From: Pseudomonas sp. MM213
GTDB taxonomy: Bacteria; Pseudomonadota; Gammaproteobacteria; Pseudomonadales; Pseudomonadaceae
Reading direction: 5' to 3'
DNA length: 64,000 nucleotides
NCBI RefSeq assembly: GCF_020423045.1
Contig: NZ_CP081943.1
Location: forward strand, 1 to 64,000
The position numbers and the translations under genes were made by a program. Below, piece by piece: positions 1 to 9,932 of the stretch. How positions within the stretch are numbered: position 1 is the stretch's first letter; each line of letters starts with the position of its first letter. The notes under the pieces were generated by a model that saw only the letters and a program-made list of their open reading frames with translations, was not told where the DNA came from and did no database searches.

Positions 1-76
1 GCCTCCACACCACCGTCATAATGGCGAATTGGCGGACCACCTTGTAGTTGTAGGCGGTACTGATGAGAGTATTCCT
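1..76 (-). CDS. ccoN: 5' end of cbb3 cytochrome oxidase subunit I (CcoN), partial
   Basis: Read on the minus strand, codons from position 76 down to the window edge give NTLISTAYNYKVVRQFAIM followed by TVVW, which matches the start of Pseudomonas CcoN, the haem-copper subunit of the cbb3 terminal oxidase. The rest of the gene lies outside the window. The codon where ATG is expected (76-74) reads AGG, and the last readable codon is Arg where the family has Gly. Either the start has mutated or the first bases of this sequence are unreliable. The identification rests on 25 residues, but they are distinctive. Confidence 0.7.
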
Positions 77-222
77 TGGTTCCCCATCCACGGTTCGGCC
101 AAGAAAAGGGCGTTCGCGCAAGGCAGACGCTCCTTCGCCTGGAGTTATAGGCAGACTAAAAGCGAGGCAAGCATGGACAAGAGCACAAGGCCAGTATTGA
201 CAGGGATCAATGGGCGCAGTGT

Positions 223-860
223 GTGCGGGAGCATGGATGGCTGTGGAACGAGGCCGCTTCAACGGTTTCGGTTGAGCCTGTGACGCTGATTCTTGCGCAT
301 GGCGCCGGGGCACCGATGGACAGCGCCTGGATGAACGACATGGCCGCGCGCCTTGCTGCGCAGGGCGTCCAACGTGCTGCGCATTGAGTTCCCCTACATG
401 GCGCAACGGCGTGTCGATGGCGGCAAGCATCCCCCGAACCCGGCACCGAAACTGCTGGAGTGCTGGCGTGAGGTGTAGTGCCGTGGTGCGACGCCATGTC
501 ACTGGTCGCCTGGCCATTGGCGGCAAGTCCATGGGCGGGCGGATGGCCAGTCTTTTGGCCGATGAGCTCGAAGCCGATGCGTTGGTGTGCCTCGGCTATC
601 CGTTCTATGCCGTAGGCAAGCCGGAGAAGCCACGGGTCGAGCATCTGGCTGCGCTGAAGACCCGGACGCTGATTGTCCAGGGCGAGCGCGATGCGCTGGG
701 GAATCGTGAGGCGGTCGAGGCTTATGCGTTAGCGCCGAGCATCGAAGTGTTCTGGCTGGTGGCGGGGGATCATGATTTGAAGCCGTTGAAGGCTTCGGGG
801 TTTACGCATGAGCAGCATTTGGCGGCTGCGGCGAGTCGGGTAGCGGCATTTCTCAAATGA
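223..860 (+). pseudogene. Alpha/beta hydrolase (dienelactone-hydrolase-like), broken by two 1-base insertions
   Basis: Three consecutive reading frames together encode one alpha/beta hydrolase. Frame one gives TLILAHGAGAPMDSAWMNDM up to about 369. After an extra C near 370 the next frame gives NVLRIEFPYMAQRRVDGGK and stops at TAG 476-478. After an extra G near 478 the last frame gives GRLAIGGKSMGGRMASLLAD and runs to the stop at 858-860. GKSMGG is the nucleophile elbow with Ser, and GDHDLK near the end carries the likely catalytic His. Removing one base at each site restores a single frame of about 200 residues. The true start is unclear; a GTG at 223 is in frame. Either a real pseudogene or sequence error. 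Confidence 0.75.
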
Positions 861-885
861 GATTTGTGGTGGGGATCAGGGCCTC

Positions 886-962
886 TTCGCGGGCAAGCCT
901 CGCTCCTACAGGTTATCGGTGTCCGCTTGGGATGACCTGTAGGAGCGAGGCTTGCCCGCGAA
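886..962. repeat. REP pair (inverted), GTAGGAGCGAGGCTTGCCCG type
   Basis: Two 25-base arms in opposite orientation, 886-910 and 938-962, are separated by 27 bases. Each arm is itself a small imperfect palindrome. The element lies between the broken hydrolase and the terminator of the aerotaxis gene. Confidence 0.9.
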
Positions 963-1000
963 GGGGCCGGGACAGGCAACATCCCATTCAGGGAGGCAAT

Positions 1001-1040
1001 AAAAAAACCCGGAGGCTTTCACCGTCCGGGTTTTGTTTTT
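1001..1040 (-). terminator. Intrinsic terminator after aer
   Basis: AACCCGGA pairs with TCCGGGTT around a short loop. On the minus strand it is followed by a T-run, placing it just after the aerotaxis receptor gene. The plus strand also has T-rich sequence, so it may act both ways. Confidence 0.8.
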
Positions 1041-1050
1041 CCAGCATCAA

Positions 1051-2616
1051 TCAGCGGTTAAACCGCTCCACCAACGAATACTGGGTATTCGCGGTCTTGG
1101 TCAGCTCTTCACTCAACAACGCCGAGTGCTGCGCCTGTTCCGACGTCTGGTCGGCCAGTTGCGAGATGTTGCTGATGTTGCGGCTGATTTCTTCGGCCAC
1201 CGAGCTTTGCTCTTCGGTCGCGGCCGCAATCTGGGTGGTCATGTCGGTGATGTGTGCCACCGCTTCGCTGATCCCGACCAGTGCCTGATCCGCTTCGAGC
1301 ACCCGTGCCACACCTTCTTCCGCCTGGCGATGCCCGGATTCCATGGTTTGCACGGCGGTGCTGGCGGTTTGCTGGAGCTTGGCGATCAGGGCATGAATCT
1401 GCCCGGTGGATTCGCTGGTGCGCTGCGCCAATTGGCGAACTTCGTCGGCAACCACCGCAAAGCCGCGACCCATCTCGCCGGCACGCGCCGCTTCGATGGC
1501 GGCGTTCAATGCCAGCAGGTTGGTCTGGTCGGCGATGCCTTTGATCACGTCGACCACGCCGCCGATTTCATCGCTGTCCTTGGCCAGTTGCGTCACGGTC
1601 AGACCGGTTTCGCCGACCACCTCCGACAGGCGCTGAATGGCTTCGCGGGTTTCCCCGGCGATGTCACGGCCGCGCCCGGTCAGGCGATTGGCTTCTTGAG
1701 TCGCGTCCGCCGTGCGTTGCACGTGGCTGGCGACTTCCTGGGTGGTGGCGGCCATCTGATTGACGGCGGTGGCCACTTGTTCGGTTTCGACGCGCTGACG
1801 TTCCAGGCCGGTGGAGCTGCTGTGGGCCAGGGTGTCGGACTGTTTCGCCTGGTCGCTCAGGTGCTCGGCGGTGTCCTGCAGACGGGTCAGGCAGGTTTTC
1901 AGGCGGGCTTCCTGGCTGAGGATCGACATCTCCAGACGAGCCTGAGCACCACGGCTGTCGGTGTACATCTGCGCGATCAGCGGGTCGGAGGTGGTCTGCT
2001 CGGCCAGTCGCAGCAAGCGCTTGAGGCCGCGCTGTTGCCAGCTCAACCCCAGCAGGCCCAGTGGCACCGAAAGACCGGCGGCCAAGGCAAAACCCCATTG
2101 GGAGTTGAGTGTGGCGCCGATCATGAAGCTCAGCTGGCTGACCAGAATGAACGGCAACCAGTCCTGCAGGACCGGCAGCCATTTATCGGTGGAAGGAATC
2201 GCTGACTTGCCCTGGTTGATGCGTTGGTAGAGCGCTTCGGCACGCTGGATCTGCTCGGCGGTGGGTTTGACCCGCACCGACTCGTAACCGATCACCTGGT
2301 TGCCATCGAACACCGGTGTGACGTAGGCGTTAACCCAGTAGTGGTCACCGGTCTTGCAGCGATTCTTGACAATGCCCATCCATGGCAAGCCTTGTTTCAA
2401 TGTGCCCCACATGTGCGCGAACACCGCGGCCGGTACGTCGGGGTGACGAACCAGGTTATGCGGTGCACGGATCAGTTCCTCGCGGGAATACCCACTGATT
2501 TCGACGAAAGCGTCGTTGCAGTAGGTGATCACGCCCTTGGCATCGGTAGTGGAAATCAACCGTTGCTGAGCCGGGAAGGTCCGTTCGCGTTGTGTAATGG
2601 GCTGGTTGTTACGCAT
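1051..2616 (-). CDS. aer: Aerotaxis receptor, PAS-domain methyl-accepting chemotaxis protein
   Basis: A 521-residue inner-membrane energy or oxygen sensor that signals to the CheA/CheW flagellar pathway. The N-terminal PAS domain (about 10-120) contains [20 protein letters not shown] and resembles the FAD-binding PAS of Aer. A single hydrophobic stretch lies around 155-195 ([20 protein letters not shown]). The C-terminal half is a long signalling coiled coil with the conserved hairpin tip ([19 protein letters not shown], about 360-380). I chose ATG 2616 because [20 protein letters not shown] matches the usual Pseudomonas Aer start; a TTG 18 bases upstream is also in frame. No large periplasmic sensing domain is present, as expected for Aer. 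It is transcribed alone. Confidence 0.92.
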   Translation of the reverse strand: MRNNQPITQRERTFPAQQRLISTTDAKGVITYCNDAFVEISGYSREELIRAPHNLVRHPDVPAAVFAHMWGTLKQGLPWMGIVKNRCKTGDHYWVNAYVTPVFDGNQVIGYESVRVKPTAEQIQRAEALYQRINQGKSAIPSTDKWLPVLQDWLPFILVSQLSFMIGATLNSQWGFALAAGLSVPLGLLGLSWQQRGLKRLLRLAEQTTSDPLIAQMYTDSRGAQARLEMSILSQEARLKTCLTRLQDTAEHLSDQAKQSDTLAHSSSTGLERQRVETEQVATAVNQMAATTQEVASHVQRTADATQEANRLTGRGRDIAGETREAIQRLSEVVGETGLTVTQLAKDSDEIGGVVDVIKGIADQTNLLALNAAIEAARAGEMGRGFAVVADEVRQLAQRTSESTGQIHALIAKLQQTASTAVQTMESGHRQAEEGVARVLEADQALVGISEAVAHITDMTTQIAAATEEQSSVAEEISRNISNISQLADQTSEQAQHSALLSEELTKTANTQYSLVERFNR

Positions 2617-2721
2617 GGCTTTTTCAATCCGCAAGGCTTTGAGAGGTTGTCGGCACCGTCAGGGATTTATTGAAGAATATTTTTTCAATAATCAGCGGCG
2701 CGTCGCAAAACGACCGTTGCG

Positions 2722-3513
2722 TCAGCCCGCCAGCATCGGATAGGTGAACAGGCTGAAATGCAGCAGGTTCAAACCGAAATGCGTGGTAATGGCCGCACCT
2801 AACCCGCCGAAACGGTAGGCCAGACCATAGCCGACACCTGCCAGACTCGCCAGCAACACCCATTGCCAGCCAGCGCCCGCATGCACCAGGCCAAACAACA
2901 GCGAGGCGAGCAGCAGCGCCAGGTTTTCACCATAAGGCAGGTGTTTAAAGTGCCGGCTGAGGCCGCCCTGAAGGTAGCCGCGAAACAGCGCTTCTTCCAC
3001 CAGCGTCACCAGCAACAGGTTGTTGAACAGCCACAGCCAGGCCTGATCAGGCCATTTGGGGGCCCAACTGATCACACCCAATAATAGCGCGCCACCCAAT
3101 GCCAGCACGCTGCTCAGTGTCAGCCCCAGCAGCGCGGCGGGAACGGAAAGCCTCAGCGAATGCCGGCCGACAATCCACGGGCAGACCAGCAACAGCCAGA
3201 AACCAATCAGCGGTTTGTCCAGATTCAGGTACAGCGCAAACGGTACGGCATCGTCGGTAATACGATGCGGATTGATACCTCGACCGTTGTAGAAACCGGG
3301 GAGCCAGTGCATCGCCAATGCCAGCGCCATGAAAATGAACAGGCCGTGACCGAGGTAATGGCCGATCCGGAGCTGTTGCTGACGCACGGCGAAACCTGCG
3401 ATCAGTAGCAATGCGACCGAGATAAGCGCCAGCCAGCCGAGATGGCCGTAGGACAGCGCCATGGCATAACCGAGGGAGAGCAGGGCCAGGAAGGTCCATG
3501 GCAAAGCAAACAT
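2722..3513 (-). CDS. CPBP family intramembrane metalloprotease
   Basis: 263 residues with seven or eight predicted membrane segments. The CPBP (Rce1/CAAX-protease-like) signature is present in order: EEALFRG near 172-178, FGLVHAG near 206-212 and a further His in THFGLNLLHF near 242. These supply the Glu and His residues expected for this intramembrane protease family. The substrate is unknown; bacterial members have been linked to bacteriocin self-immunity and peptide processing, but nothing nearby supports either. The gene stands alone between aer and acnA. Start ATG 3513 gives a hydrophobic N-terminus without a cleavable signal. Confidence 0.85.
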   Translation of the reverse strand: MFALPWTFLALLSLGYAMALSYGHLGWLALISVALLLIAGFAVRQQQLRIGHYLGHGLFIFMALALAMHWLPGFYNGRGINPHRITDDAVPFALYLNLDKPLIGFWLLLVCPWIVGRHSLRLSVPAALLGLTLSSVLALGGALLLGVISWAPKWPDQAWLWLFNNLLLVTLVEEALFRGYLQGGLSRHFKHLPYGENLALLLASLLFGLVHAGAGWQWVLLASLAGVGYGLAYRFGGLGAAITTHFGLNLLHFSLFTYPMLAG

Positions 3514-3554
3514 CTGAAGTCCTTGTGTTCGAAATTCTGCGGGGCGCCTCGGTC

Positions 3555-3651
3555 CACTGTAGGAGCAAGCTTGCTCGCGATGGCGGAGTATCAGGCGGCA
3601 CTGATATTGGATGTTACGGCCCCATCGCGAGCAGGCTCGCTCCCACAGTGG
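3555..3651. repeat. REP pair, GTAGGAGCAAGCTTGCTCGC type
   Basis: The left arm starts CACTGTAGGAGCAAGC and the right arm ends GGCTCGCTCCCACAGTG, in opposite orientation. They belong to the CTGCTCGCGATGG subclass rather than the CTTGCCCGCGAA subclass seen at 886-962. The element lies in the gap upstream of the CPBP gene. Confidence 0.85.
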
Positions 3652-3702
3652 TCTTGTGTGGGGCTATAAAAGCGCGGCGATTATAGAGGTGTGTCCACAA
3701 AC

Positions 3703-3732
3703 AAAAACACCGCCCGGAGGCGGTGTCTTTTT
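3703..3732 (-). terminator. Intrinsic terminator after acnA
   Basis: ACACCGCC and GGCGGTGT form an 8-bp stem around a 4-base loop. Runs of A before and T after the stem allow termination in either direction. It sits 10 bases after the acnA stop. Confidence 0.85.
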
Positions 3733-3742
3733 CTGCAAACAC

Positions 3743-6484
3743 TTACGACGCAATCAACTGCCGCAGCACGTAATGCAAAATCCCCCCTGACTTGAAGTAC
3801 TCGACTTCATTCAGCGTATCGATCCGGCACAACACCTCGATCTTCTCGCGGCTGCCGTTTTCGCGAGTGATGATCAGCGTCAGGTTCATTCGCGGCGTCA
3901 GCTCGACGCCACTCAGGCCCTGAATGTCCAGGGTCTCCTTGCCAGTCAGATTGAGGCTTTTGCGGTTCTGATCCAGCTTGAACTGCAAGGGCAACACGCC
4001 CATGCCGACCAGATTGGAGCGGTGAATCCGCTCGAAGCTTTCGGCGATGACCGCTTTCACGCCCAACAGATTGGTGCCCTTGGCCGCCCAGTCGCGGCTC
4101 GAACCTGTGCCGTATTCTTGCCCGGCAATCACCACCAGCGGCGTGCCCGAGGCTTGGTAACGCATGGCCGCGTCGTAGATCGCCAGTTTTTCCCCGGTAG
4201 GAATGTAAATCGTATTGCCGCCTTCCTCGCCGCCGAGCATCTCGTTGCGAATGCGGATGTTGGCAAAGGTGCCGCGCATCATCACTTCATGGTTGCCGCG
4301 ACGGGAGCCGTAAGAGTTGAAGTCCCGCGGCTCCACACCTTTACCGCACAGGTAATGGCCGGCGGGGCTCTCGGTCTTGATGTTGCCGGCGGGGGAGATG
4401 TGGTCGGTGGTCACCGAGTCGCCGAGCAGCGCAAGGACCCGTGCGCCCGCGACGTCCTTGACCACGGGCGGCGGTCCGCCGATGTCGTCGAAAAACGGTG
4501 GGTGCTGGATGTAAGTCGAATCGTCCTGCCAGACATAAGTCGCCGCTTGAGGCACTTCAATTGCCTGCCATTGCTCGTCGCCGGCAAACACTTCGGCGTA
4601 TTCCTTGTGGAACATCGCGGTGTTGACCTGATTCACCGCGTCGGCGATTTCTTGGGTGCTCGGCCAGATGTCCCGCAAGTAAACCGGGTTGCCATCCTTG
4701 TCATCGCCCAGTGGTTCGCTGCTGATATCTATGCGCACCGTGCCGGCCAGCGCAAACGCGACGACCAGCGGCGGCGAGGCCAGCCAGTTGGTTTTCACCA
4801 GCGGATGCACGCGGCCTTCGAAGTTGCGGTTGCCCGACAGCACCGAAGCGACGGTCAGGTCGGCTTTCTGGATGGCTTTTTCGATCGGCTCCGGCAACGG
4901 CCCGGAGTTGCCGATGCAGGTGGTGCAGCCATAACCGACCAGGTCGAAACCGAGTTGATCCAGATATTGCGTCAGCCCGGCCGCCTTGTAGTAGTCGGTC
5001 ACCACTTTGGAACCGGGAGCGAGCGAGCTTTTCACCCACGGTTTGCGTTTGAGGCCTTTCTCCACGGCTTTTTTTGCCACCAGACCGGCGGCCATCATCA
5101 CGCTCGGATTGGAGGTGTTGGTGCAGGAGGTGATTGCGGCGATGACCACCGCGCCGTTTTTCAAGCGATAGGTTTGGCCTTCAAAATCGTAGTCGGCTTC
5201 ACCGGCCAAGTCGGCATTGCCCACCGCAACGCCACCGCCGCCTTCACTTTCGAGGCGACCTTCTTCCTTGCTGGCAGGTTTGAATTGCAGGTCGGTGAAG
5301 TCACTGAATGCTTGCGCAACATTCGGCAACGACACCCTGTCCTGTGGGCGTTTCGGCCCGGCGAGGCTGGCTTCGACACTGCGCATGTCCAGCGCCAGGC
5401 TGTCGGTGAACACCGGCTCCTTGCCCGGCTGGCGCCACAGGCCCTGCGCCTTGCTGTAGGCCTCGACCAGTTTCACGGTTTCAAGTGGACGACCGGACAG
5501 GCGCAGATAATCCAGAGTGATGTCATCCACCGGGAAAAAGCCGCAGGTGGCGCCATATTCCGGGGCCATGTTGGCGATGGTCGCGCGGTCGGCCAGCGGC
5601 AGGTCGGCGAGACCGTCGCCGTAGAACTCGACGAATTTGCCGACCACACCTTTCTTGCGCAGCATCTGGGTCACGGTCAGCACCAGGTCGGTGGCCGTGA
5701 TGCCTTCCTTCAATTTGCCGGTGAGTTTGAAGCCGATCACTTCTGGAATGAGCATCGACACCGGCTGGCCGAGCATCGCCGCTTCCGCTTCGATCCCGCC
5801 GACACCCCAGCCGAGCACGCCGAGGCCGTTGATCATGGTGGTGTGGGAATCGGTGCCGACCAGGGTGTCGGGGAACGCGTAGGTGCGGCCGTCTTCATCC
5901 TTGGTCCAGACCGTGCGGCCGAGGTATTCGAGGTTCACCTGATGGCAAATCCCGGTGCCCGGCGGCACCACGCTGAAGTTGTCGAAGGCGCTCTGGCCCC
6001 AGCGCAGAAAGGCGTAACGCTCGCCGTTGCGCTGCATTTCAATGTCGACGTTCTGTTCGAAGGCGCTGGCGCTGCCGAACTTGTCGACCATCACCGAGTG
6101 GTCGATCACCAGGTCCACCGGCGACAGTGGATTGATCCGCTGCGGGTCGCCGCCGGCCTTGGCCATGGCGGCGCGCATGGCGGCCAGGTCGACCACGGCG
6201 GGAACGCCGGTAAAGTCTTGCATCAAGACGCGGGCGGGGCGGTACTGGATCTCGCGGTCGGAGCGGCGCTCCTTGAGCCAGGCGGCAATCGCTCGCAGGT
6301 CGGCGCCGGTCACGGTTTTTTCGTCTTCCCAGCGCAGCAGGTTTTCCAGCAGCACTTTCAACGACATCGGTAGCTTGTCGAGATCACCGAGGCTTTTGGC
6401 GGCATCGGGCAGACTGAAGTAATGGTAGGTCTTGTCGTCGACTTGCAGGGTTTTAAGGGTTTTCAGGCTATCGAGGGACGGCAT
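3743..6484 (-). CDS. acnA: Aconitate hydratase A
   Basis: A 913-residue TCA-cycle aconitase that isomerises citrate to isocitrate in the cytoplasm using a [4Fe-4S] cluster. Cluster cysteines are visible in [10 protein letters not shown] and in the pair of [18 protein letters not shown]. The substrate-binding stretch [20 protein letters not shown] and the C-terminal swivel domain with [13 protein letters not shown] are intact. The length is normal for AcnA. I chose ATG 6484, which follows AAGGAGTG at good spacing; a GTG nine bases upstream is in frame but poorly placed. It is monocistronic, flanked by its own terminator and divergent from rlmM. Confidence 0.97.
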   Translation of the reverse strand: MPSLDSLKTLKTLQVDDKTYHYFSLPDAAKSLGDLDKLPMSLKVLLENLLRWEDEKTVTGADLRAIAAWLKERRSDREIQYRPARVLMQDFTGVPAVVDLAAMRAAMAKAGGDPQRINPLSPVDLVIDHSVMVDKFGSASAFEQNVDIEMQRNGERYAFLRWGQSAFDNFSVVPPGTGICHQVNLEYLGRTVWTKDEDGRTYAFPDTLVGTDSHTTMINGLGVLGWGVGGIEAEAAMLGQPVSMLIPEVIGFKLTGKLKEGITATDLVLTVTQMLRKKGVVGKFVEFYGDGLADLPLADRATIANMAPEYGATCGFFPVDDITLDYLRLSGRPLETVKLVEAYSKAQGLWRQPGKEPVFTDSLALDMRSVEASLAGPKRPQDRVSLPNVAQAFSDFTDLQFKPASKEEGRLESEGGGGVAVGNADLAGEADYDFEGQTYRLKNGAVVIAAITSCTNTSNPSVMMAAGLVAKKAVEKGLKRKPWVKSSLAPGSKVVTDYYKAAGLTQYLDQLGFDLVGYGCTTCIGNSGPLPEPIEKAIQKADLTVASVLSGNRNFEGRVHPLVKTNWLASPPLVVAFALAGTVRIDISSEPLGDDKDGNPVYLRDIWPSTQEIADAVNQVNTAMFHKEYAEVFAGDEQWQAIEVPQAATYVWQDDSTYIQHPPFFDDIGGPPPVVKDVAGARVLALLGDSVTTDHISPAGNIKTESPAGHYLCGKGVEPRDFNSYGSRRGNHEVMMRGTFANIRIRNEMLGGEEGGNTIYIPTGEKLAIYDAAMRYQASGTPLVVIAGQEYGTGSSRDWAAKGTNLLGVKAVIAESFERIHRSNLVGMGVLPLQFKLDQNRKSLNLTGKETLDIQGLSGVELTPRMNLTLIITRENGSREKIEVLCRIDTLNEVEYFKSGGILHYVLRQLIAS

Positions 6485-6706
6485 TACGATCACTCCTTAA
6501 AGTCCGCACGGCTACGGACTGAGGGGACGGACAGAGCTTTCAACCTAGCCCCGTTTGAACGTTAAAGCTAATAACCGGACTCTATGGGCAAGTCCGAGGT
6601 TCCGAACTCGGCTATCATGCGCCGGTTTTCGTGACAGGCTTTGCTTCAACGCAAGTCTGGGCATCGCGCAGTGGCTGAATTCTTCGCCAACTGCCCAGGA
6701 GTAAGA

Positions 6707-7779
6707 ATGAACACCCTCTTTATGCATTGCCGGCCGGGCTTCGAAGGCGAAGTCTGTTCCGAGATTTCCGAACACGCCGCACGGCTGAACGTGGCCGGTT
6801 ATGCCAAGGCAAAAACCGCCAGCGCCTGCGCCGAATTCATCTGCACCGAAGAAGACGGCGCCGAGCGCCTGATGCGCGGTCAGCGTTTCGCCGATCTGAT
6901 CTTCCCGCGCCAATGGGCGCGGGGATTTTCATCGACCTGCCGGAAACCGATCGTATCAGCGTGATTCTCGCGCACATGGCCGACTTCCCGCTGTGCGGCA
7001 GCCTGTGGCTGGAAATGGTCGACACCAACGACGGCAAAGAGCTGTCGAACTTCTGCAAGAAATTCGAAGTGCACCTGCGCAAGGCGCTGATGGCGGCCGG
7101 CAAACTGGTGGAAGACGCGAACAAGCCGCGTTTGCTGCTGACGTTCAAGAGTGGTCGCGAAGTGTTCATGGGCCTGGCCGAGTCGAACAACTCGGCAATG
7201 TGGCCGATGGGCATTCCACGCCTGAAGTTTCCGCGCGAGGCGCCGAGCCGTTCGACGTTGAAGCTGGAAGAGGCGTGGCACCATTTCATCCCGCGCGATC
7301 AGTGGGACGAGCGTCTGCACAGCGACATGACCGGCGTTGACCTCGGTGCGGCGCCGGGTGGCTGGACCTGGCAACTGGTCAATCGTGGCATGCTGGTGAC
7401 CGCCATCGACAATGGCCCGATGGCTGAAAGCCTGATGGACACTGGTCTGGTGCAGCATTTGATGGCCGACGGTTTCACCTTCAAGCCACGGCAGCCGGTG
7501 GACTGGATGGTCTGCGACATCGTCGAGAAACCGGCACGCAACGCGGCGATGCTGGAAGAGTGGATTGGCGAAGGGCATTGCCGCGAAGCGGTGGTCAACC
7601 TCAAGCTGCCGATGAAGCAGCGTTACGCCGAAGTGAAACGCTTGCTGGAGCGCATTGCCGACGGTTTCAAGGAGCGCGGGATTCGCGTCGAGATCGGCTG
7701 CAAGCAGCTGTATCACGACCGCGAAGAAGTGACGTGCCACCTGCGCCGCCTGGACGTGAAGAAACCCAAGTCCCGCTGA
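6707..7779 (+). pseudogene. rlmM: 23S rRNA C2498 2'-O-ribose methyltransferase RlmM, frameshifted
   Basis: The gene starts at ATG 6707 after an AGGAG site and reads MNTLFMHCRPGFEGEVCSEI to FPRQWARG. It then shifts frame around 6916-6932, in CGCGGGGATTTTC. The second frame continues with FIDLPETDRISVILAHM through to the stop at 7779. One missing base explains the break; with it restored the protein would be about 357 residues. The downstream part keeps the SAM-binding VDLGAAPGGWTWQLV and the DIVEKPAR and NLKLPMKQRY segments of this Rossmann methyltransferase. As given, the first frame yields only about 85 residues, so no functional enzyme is expected unless this is a base-calling error. The divergent neighbour is acnA. 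Confidence 0.88.
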
Positions 7780-7792
7780 TGTACACAAACCG

Positions 7793-7880
7793 TGTAGGAG
7801 CGAGCGGGCGGCGATCCGACTTGCCCGCGAAGAGGCCCTTAAGGACGCCAAAAGCTTCGCGGGCAAGCCTCGCTCCTACA
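7793..7880. repeat. REP pair with one enlarged arm
   Basis: The right arm (7856-7880) is the standard TTCGCGGGCAAGCCTCGCTC form. The left arm (7793-7831) carries about 14 extra bases, CGGGCGGCGATCCGA, between GTAGGAGCGAG and CTTGCCCGCGAA. The same insertion recurs at 11151-11190 and 19863-19902. The element lies between rlmM and tusA. Confidence 0.85.
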
Positions 7881-7954
7881 GGGATGGCGTCATGCCACAG
7901 ATGACCGAACACCCGGTAATGCGCGACAATGCCGGCCAGTTTCAGGAGTGAATC

Positions 7955-8206
7955 ATGAGTGAAATGCTTGATACGCCGGTAGACGGCACCCTCGACGCCA
8001 CCGGCCTCAACTGCCCGGAACCGGTGATGATGCTGCACCAGCACATCCGTGACCTGGCGCCCGGCGGCCTGCTCAAGGTGATCGCCACCGACCCGTCGAC
8101 CCGTCGCGACATTCCCAAGTTCTGCGTGTTCCTCGACCATGAGCTGATCGCGCAGCACGAAGAGGCCGGCACTTACCTGTACTGGATTCGCAAGAAATCG
8201 GATTAA
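7955..8206 (+). CDS. tusA: Sulfur carrier protein TusA
   Basis: An 83-residue cytoplasmic sulfur-transfer protein that accepts persulfide sulfur from a cysteine desulfurase and passes it on for tRNA 2-thiouridine and other sulfur pathways. The SirA/TusA signature [17 protein letters not shown] places the sulfur-carrying cysteine at residue 20. The remaining fold ([20 protein letters not shown]) is typical. A good AGGAG site precedes ATG 7955. It is a single gene with its own terminator and is convergent with the MATE gene. Confidence 0.95.
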   Translation: MSEMLDTPVDGTLDATGLNCPEPVMMLHQHIRDLAPGGLLKVIATDPSTRRDIPKFCVFLDHELIAQHEEAGTYLYWIRKKSD

Positions 8207-8214
8207 TCGATTCG

Positions 8215-8246
8215 AAAAAAGGCCTGCATTTGCAGGCCTTTTTTGT
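8215..8246. terminator. Bidirectional terminator between tusA and the MATE gene
   Basis: AAGGCCTGCA and TGCAGGCCTT form a 10-bp stem with a very small loop. It has an A-run before and a T-run after, so it serves both convergent genes. Confidence 0.9.
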
Positions 8247-8250
8247 GCGG

Positions 8251-9651
8251 TCAACCCATCGAATGGCTCATGCGGATCCGCTTGCGTGCACTGCGCGTCA
8301 GGCGAATCGACAGCATCAGGGCGGCGCAGCTCAGGCCGACGATCAAACCCTGCCACAGCCCGCTCGGGCCACGGGGTTCGCCGAACCAGTCGGTCAGGCC
8401 GAGGGCGTAACCCACCGGCAAGCCGATGCCCCAATAGGCGAACAGGGTGAGGATCATCGTCACCCGAGTGTCCTGAAAACCGCGCAGGGCGCCGGCCGCA
8501 GTCACCTGGATGGCGTCGGAAAACTGGAACAGCGCCGAGTACACAATCAGCATCGCCGCGATATGGATCACCGTCGGGTCTGCGGTGTAGATCGCAGCGA
8601 TGTGCTCGCGCATCAGCAACATCATGCTTGCCGACAGGCAGGCGTAGGCCAGCGCGGTGCCCATGCCGACACCCGCCGCAAAACGCGCTTCGCGCGGCTC
8701 TTCACGTCCCAGTGCCTGACCGACGCGTACGGTCACAGCCATGCCCAGGGAGTAAGGGATCATGAACACCAGCGAGCTGACATTCAGGGCAATCTGATGC
8801 CCGGCCACCACCGTGGCGCCGAGGCTGCCGATCAGCAGGGCAATCACCGCGAAGATGCTCGATTCGGCAAACACCGCGATGCCGATCGGCAAGCCGATGC
8901 TCAGCAGGCGTTTGATCACCGCCCATTGTGGCCAGTCGAAACGGCTGAACAACTGGCTCGACTGATACGCCGGCGCCCAGCGTTCCCAGCCGGCCATGCC
9001 CAGCGCCATCACCCACATCACAATCGCCGTGGCCCAGCCACAACCGACGCCACCCATGGCCGGCACACCGAAGTGGCCATAAATGAAGACATAGTTCAGC
9101 GGAATGTTCAGCGCGAGCCCGCACAACCCCAGGACCATCGCCGGGCGCGTGCGTCCCAGGCCGTCACTGAAACAGCGCAACACATGGTAGAGCGCGACGG
9201 CGGGCAGTCCGCTGGCGATGCCGTGCAGGTATTGCATGCACGGGCCGATCAGCTCGGGATCGACCTTCATCAGGTGCAAAATCGGTTCGGCGCTGAACAG
9301 CATGCCAGTGGCCATCACGCCCACCACCAGCGCCAGCCACAACGCCTGGCGCACGATCGGGCCGATCTCGCTGTGGGTGCCGGCACCAAAGCGCTGGGCG
9401 ACTTTTGGTGTGGTAGCCAGCAGCGTACCGGTCATCAACAGAAACACCGGGACCCAGATCGAGTTGCCCAACGCCACCGCCGCCAGATCCCGTGGCCCGA
9501 CGCGACCGGCCATCACCGCATCGACGAAGCCCATCGCCGTGGTGGCCAGTTGCGCGATCATGATCGGCAACGCCAGGCCGAGCAGGTTCTTCAGCTCGAG
9601 GCGAACCCGGGCGGGGCGGTTGAGGGAAATGGCGGCGGGGCGGTCAGTCAC
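8251..9651 (-). CDS. MATE family multidrug efflux transporter (NorM/PmpM-like)
   Basis: 466 residues with about twelve hydrophobic segments in two homologous halves, the layout of NorM-type drug/cation antiporters in the inner membrane. Conserved stretches include IAQLATTAMGFVDAVMAGRV in the first helices and GQALGREEPREARFAAGVGM in the second half. These exporters use Na+ or H+ gradients to expel cationic drugs. I chose GTG 9651 (reading TDRPAAISLNRPARVRLELK) because it gives the family's usual N-terminus; an ATG 96 bases upstream is in frame but would add a polar leader. The ribosome site is weak either way. No linked regulator is seen. Confidence 0.88.
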   Translation of the reverse strand: MTDRPAAISLNRPARVRLELKNLLGLALPIMIAQLATTAMGFVDAVMAGRVGPRDLAAVALGNSIWVPVFLLMTGTLLATTPKVAQRFGAGTHSEIGPIVRQALWLALVVGVMATGMLFSAEPILHLMKVDPELIGPCMQYLHGIASGLPAVALYHVLRCFSDGLGRTRPAMVLGLCGLALNIPLNYVFIYGHFGVPAMGGVGCGWATAIVMWVMALGMAGWERWAPAYQSSQLFSRFDWPQWAVIKRLLSIGLPIGIAVFAESSIFAVIALLIGSLGATVVAGHQIALNVSSLVFMIPYSLGMAVTVRVGQALGREEPREARFAAGVGMGTALAYACLSASMMLLMREHIAAIYTADPTVIHIAAMLIVYSALFQFSDAIQVTAAGALRGFQDTRVTMILTLFAYWGIGLPVGYALGLTDWFGEPRGPSGLWQGLIVGLSCAALMLSIRLTRSARKRIRMSHSMG

Positions 9652-9766
9652 GGAATTCAAAGGCAAAACGTCCAAAAGGTTTTGATGCGCGAGGCGGCGC
9701 ATTCTACGCGTTGACGCAACGGTCAGGAAAAGTCCTGTGTTACCCATTTGTAATCACACAAAAACC

Positions 9767-9866
9767 TGTAGGAGCGAGCCTGCTCGCGATGGACGTCAAC
9801 GGTGAGGAGGGCTGTCTGAATCACCGCAGTGCTCGTGCGTTTTTCGCGAGCAGGCTCGCTCCTACA
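9767..9866. repeat. REP pair, CTGCTCGCGATGG type
   Basis: The arms are TGTAGGAGCGAGCCTGCTCG and its inverted copy ending GGCTCGCTCCTACA, about 50 bases apart. They fill most of the gap between the divergent MATE gene and pdxB. Confidence 0.85.
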
Positions 9867-9932
9867 AATTGTGTGTGCTAGGCGTGAAGTGTCATCTGCG
9901 CCTACACTGCCGATCCGCCAAAGGAGCCTGCC

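Noticed and set aside
29..283. An 84-codon plus-strand frame at the left edge
   Set aside because: It overlaps the ccoN start on the minus strand and the hydrolase remnant in another frame; the translation has no features.
1033..2205. A 390-codon plus-strand frame opposite aer
   Set aside because: Antisense shadow; Aer on the minus strand has all chemoreceptor domains.
4022..6373. A 783-codon open frame antisense to acnA
   Set aside because: It is the mirror of a G/C-rich coding gene; the opposite strand encodes intact AcnA with catalytic residues. The antisense product is His/Gly/Arg-rich with no domain.
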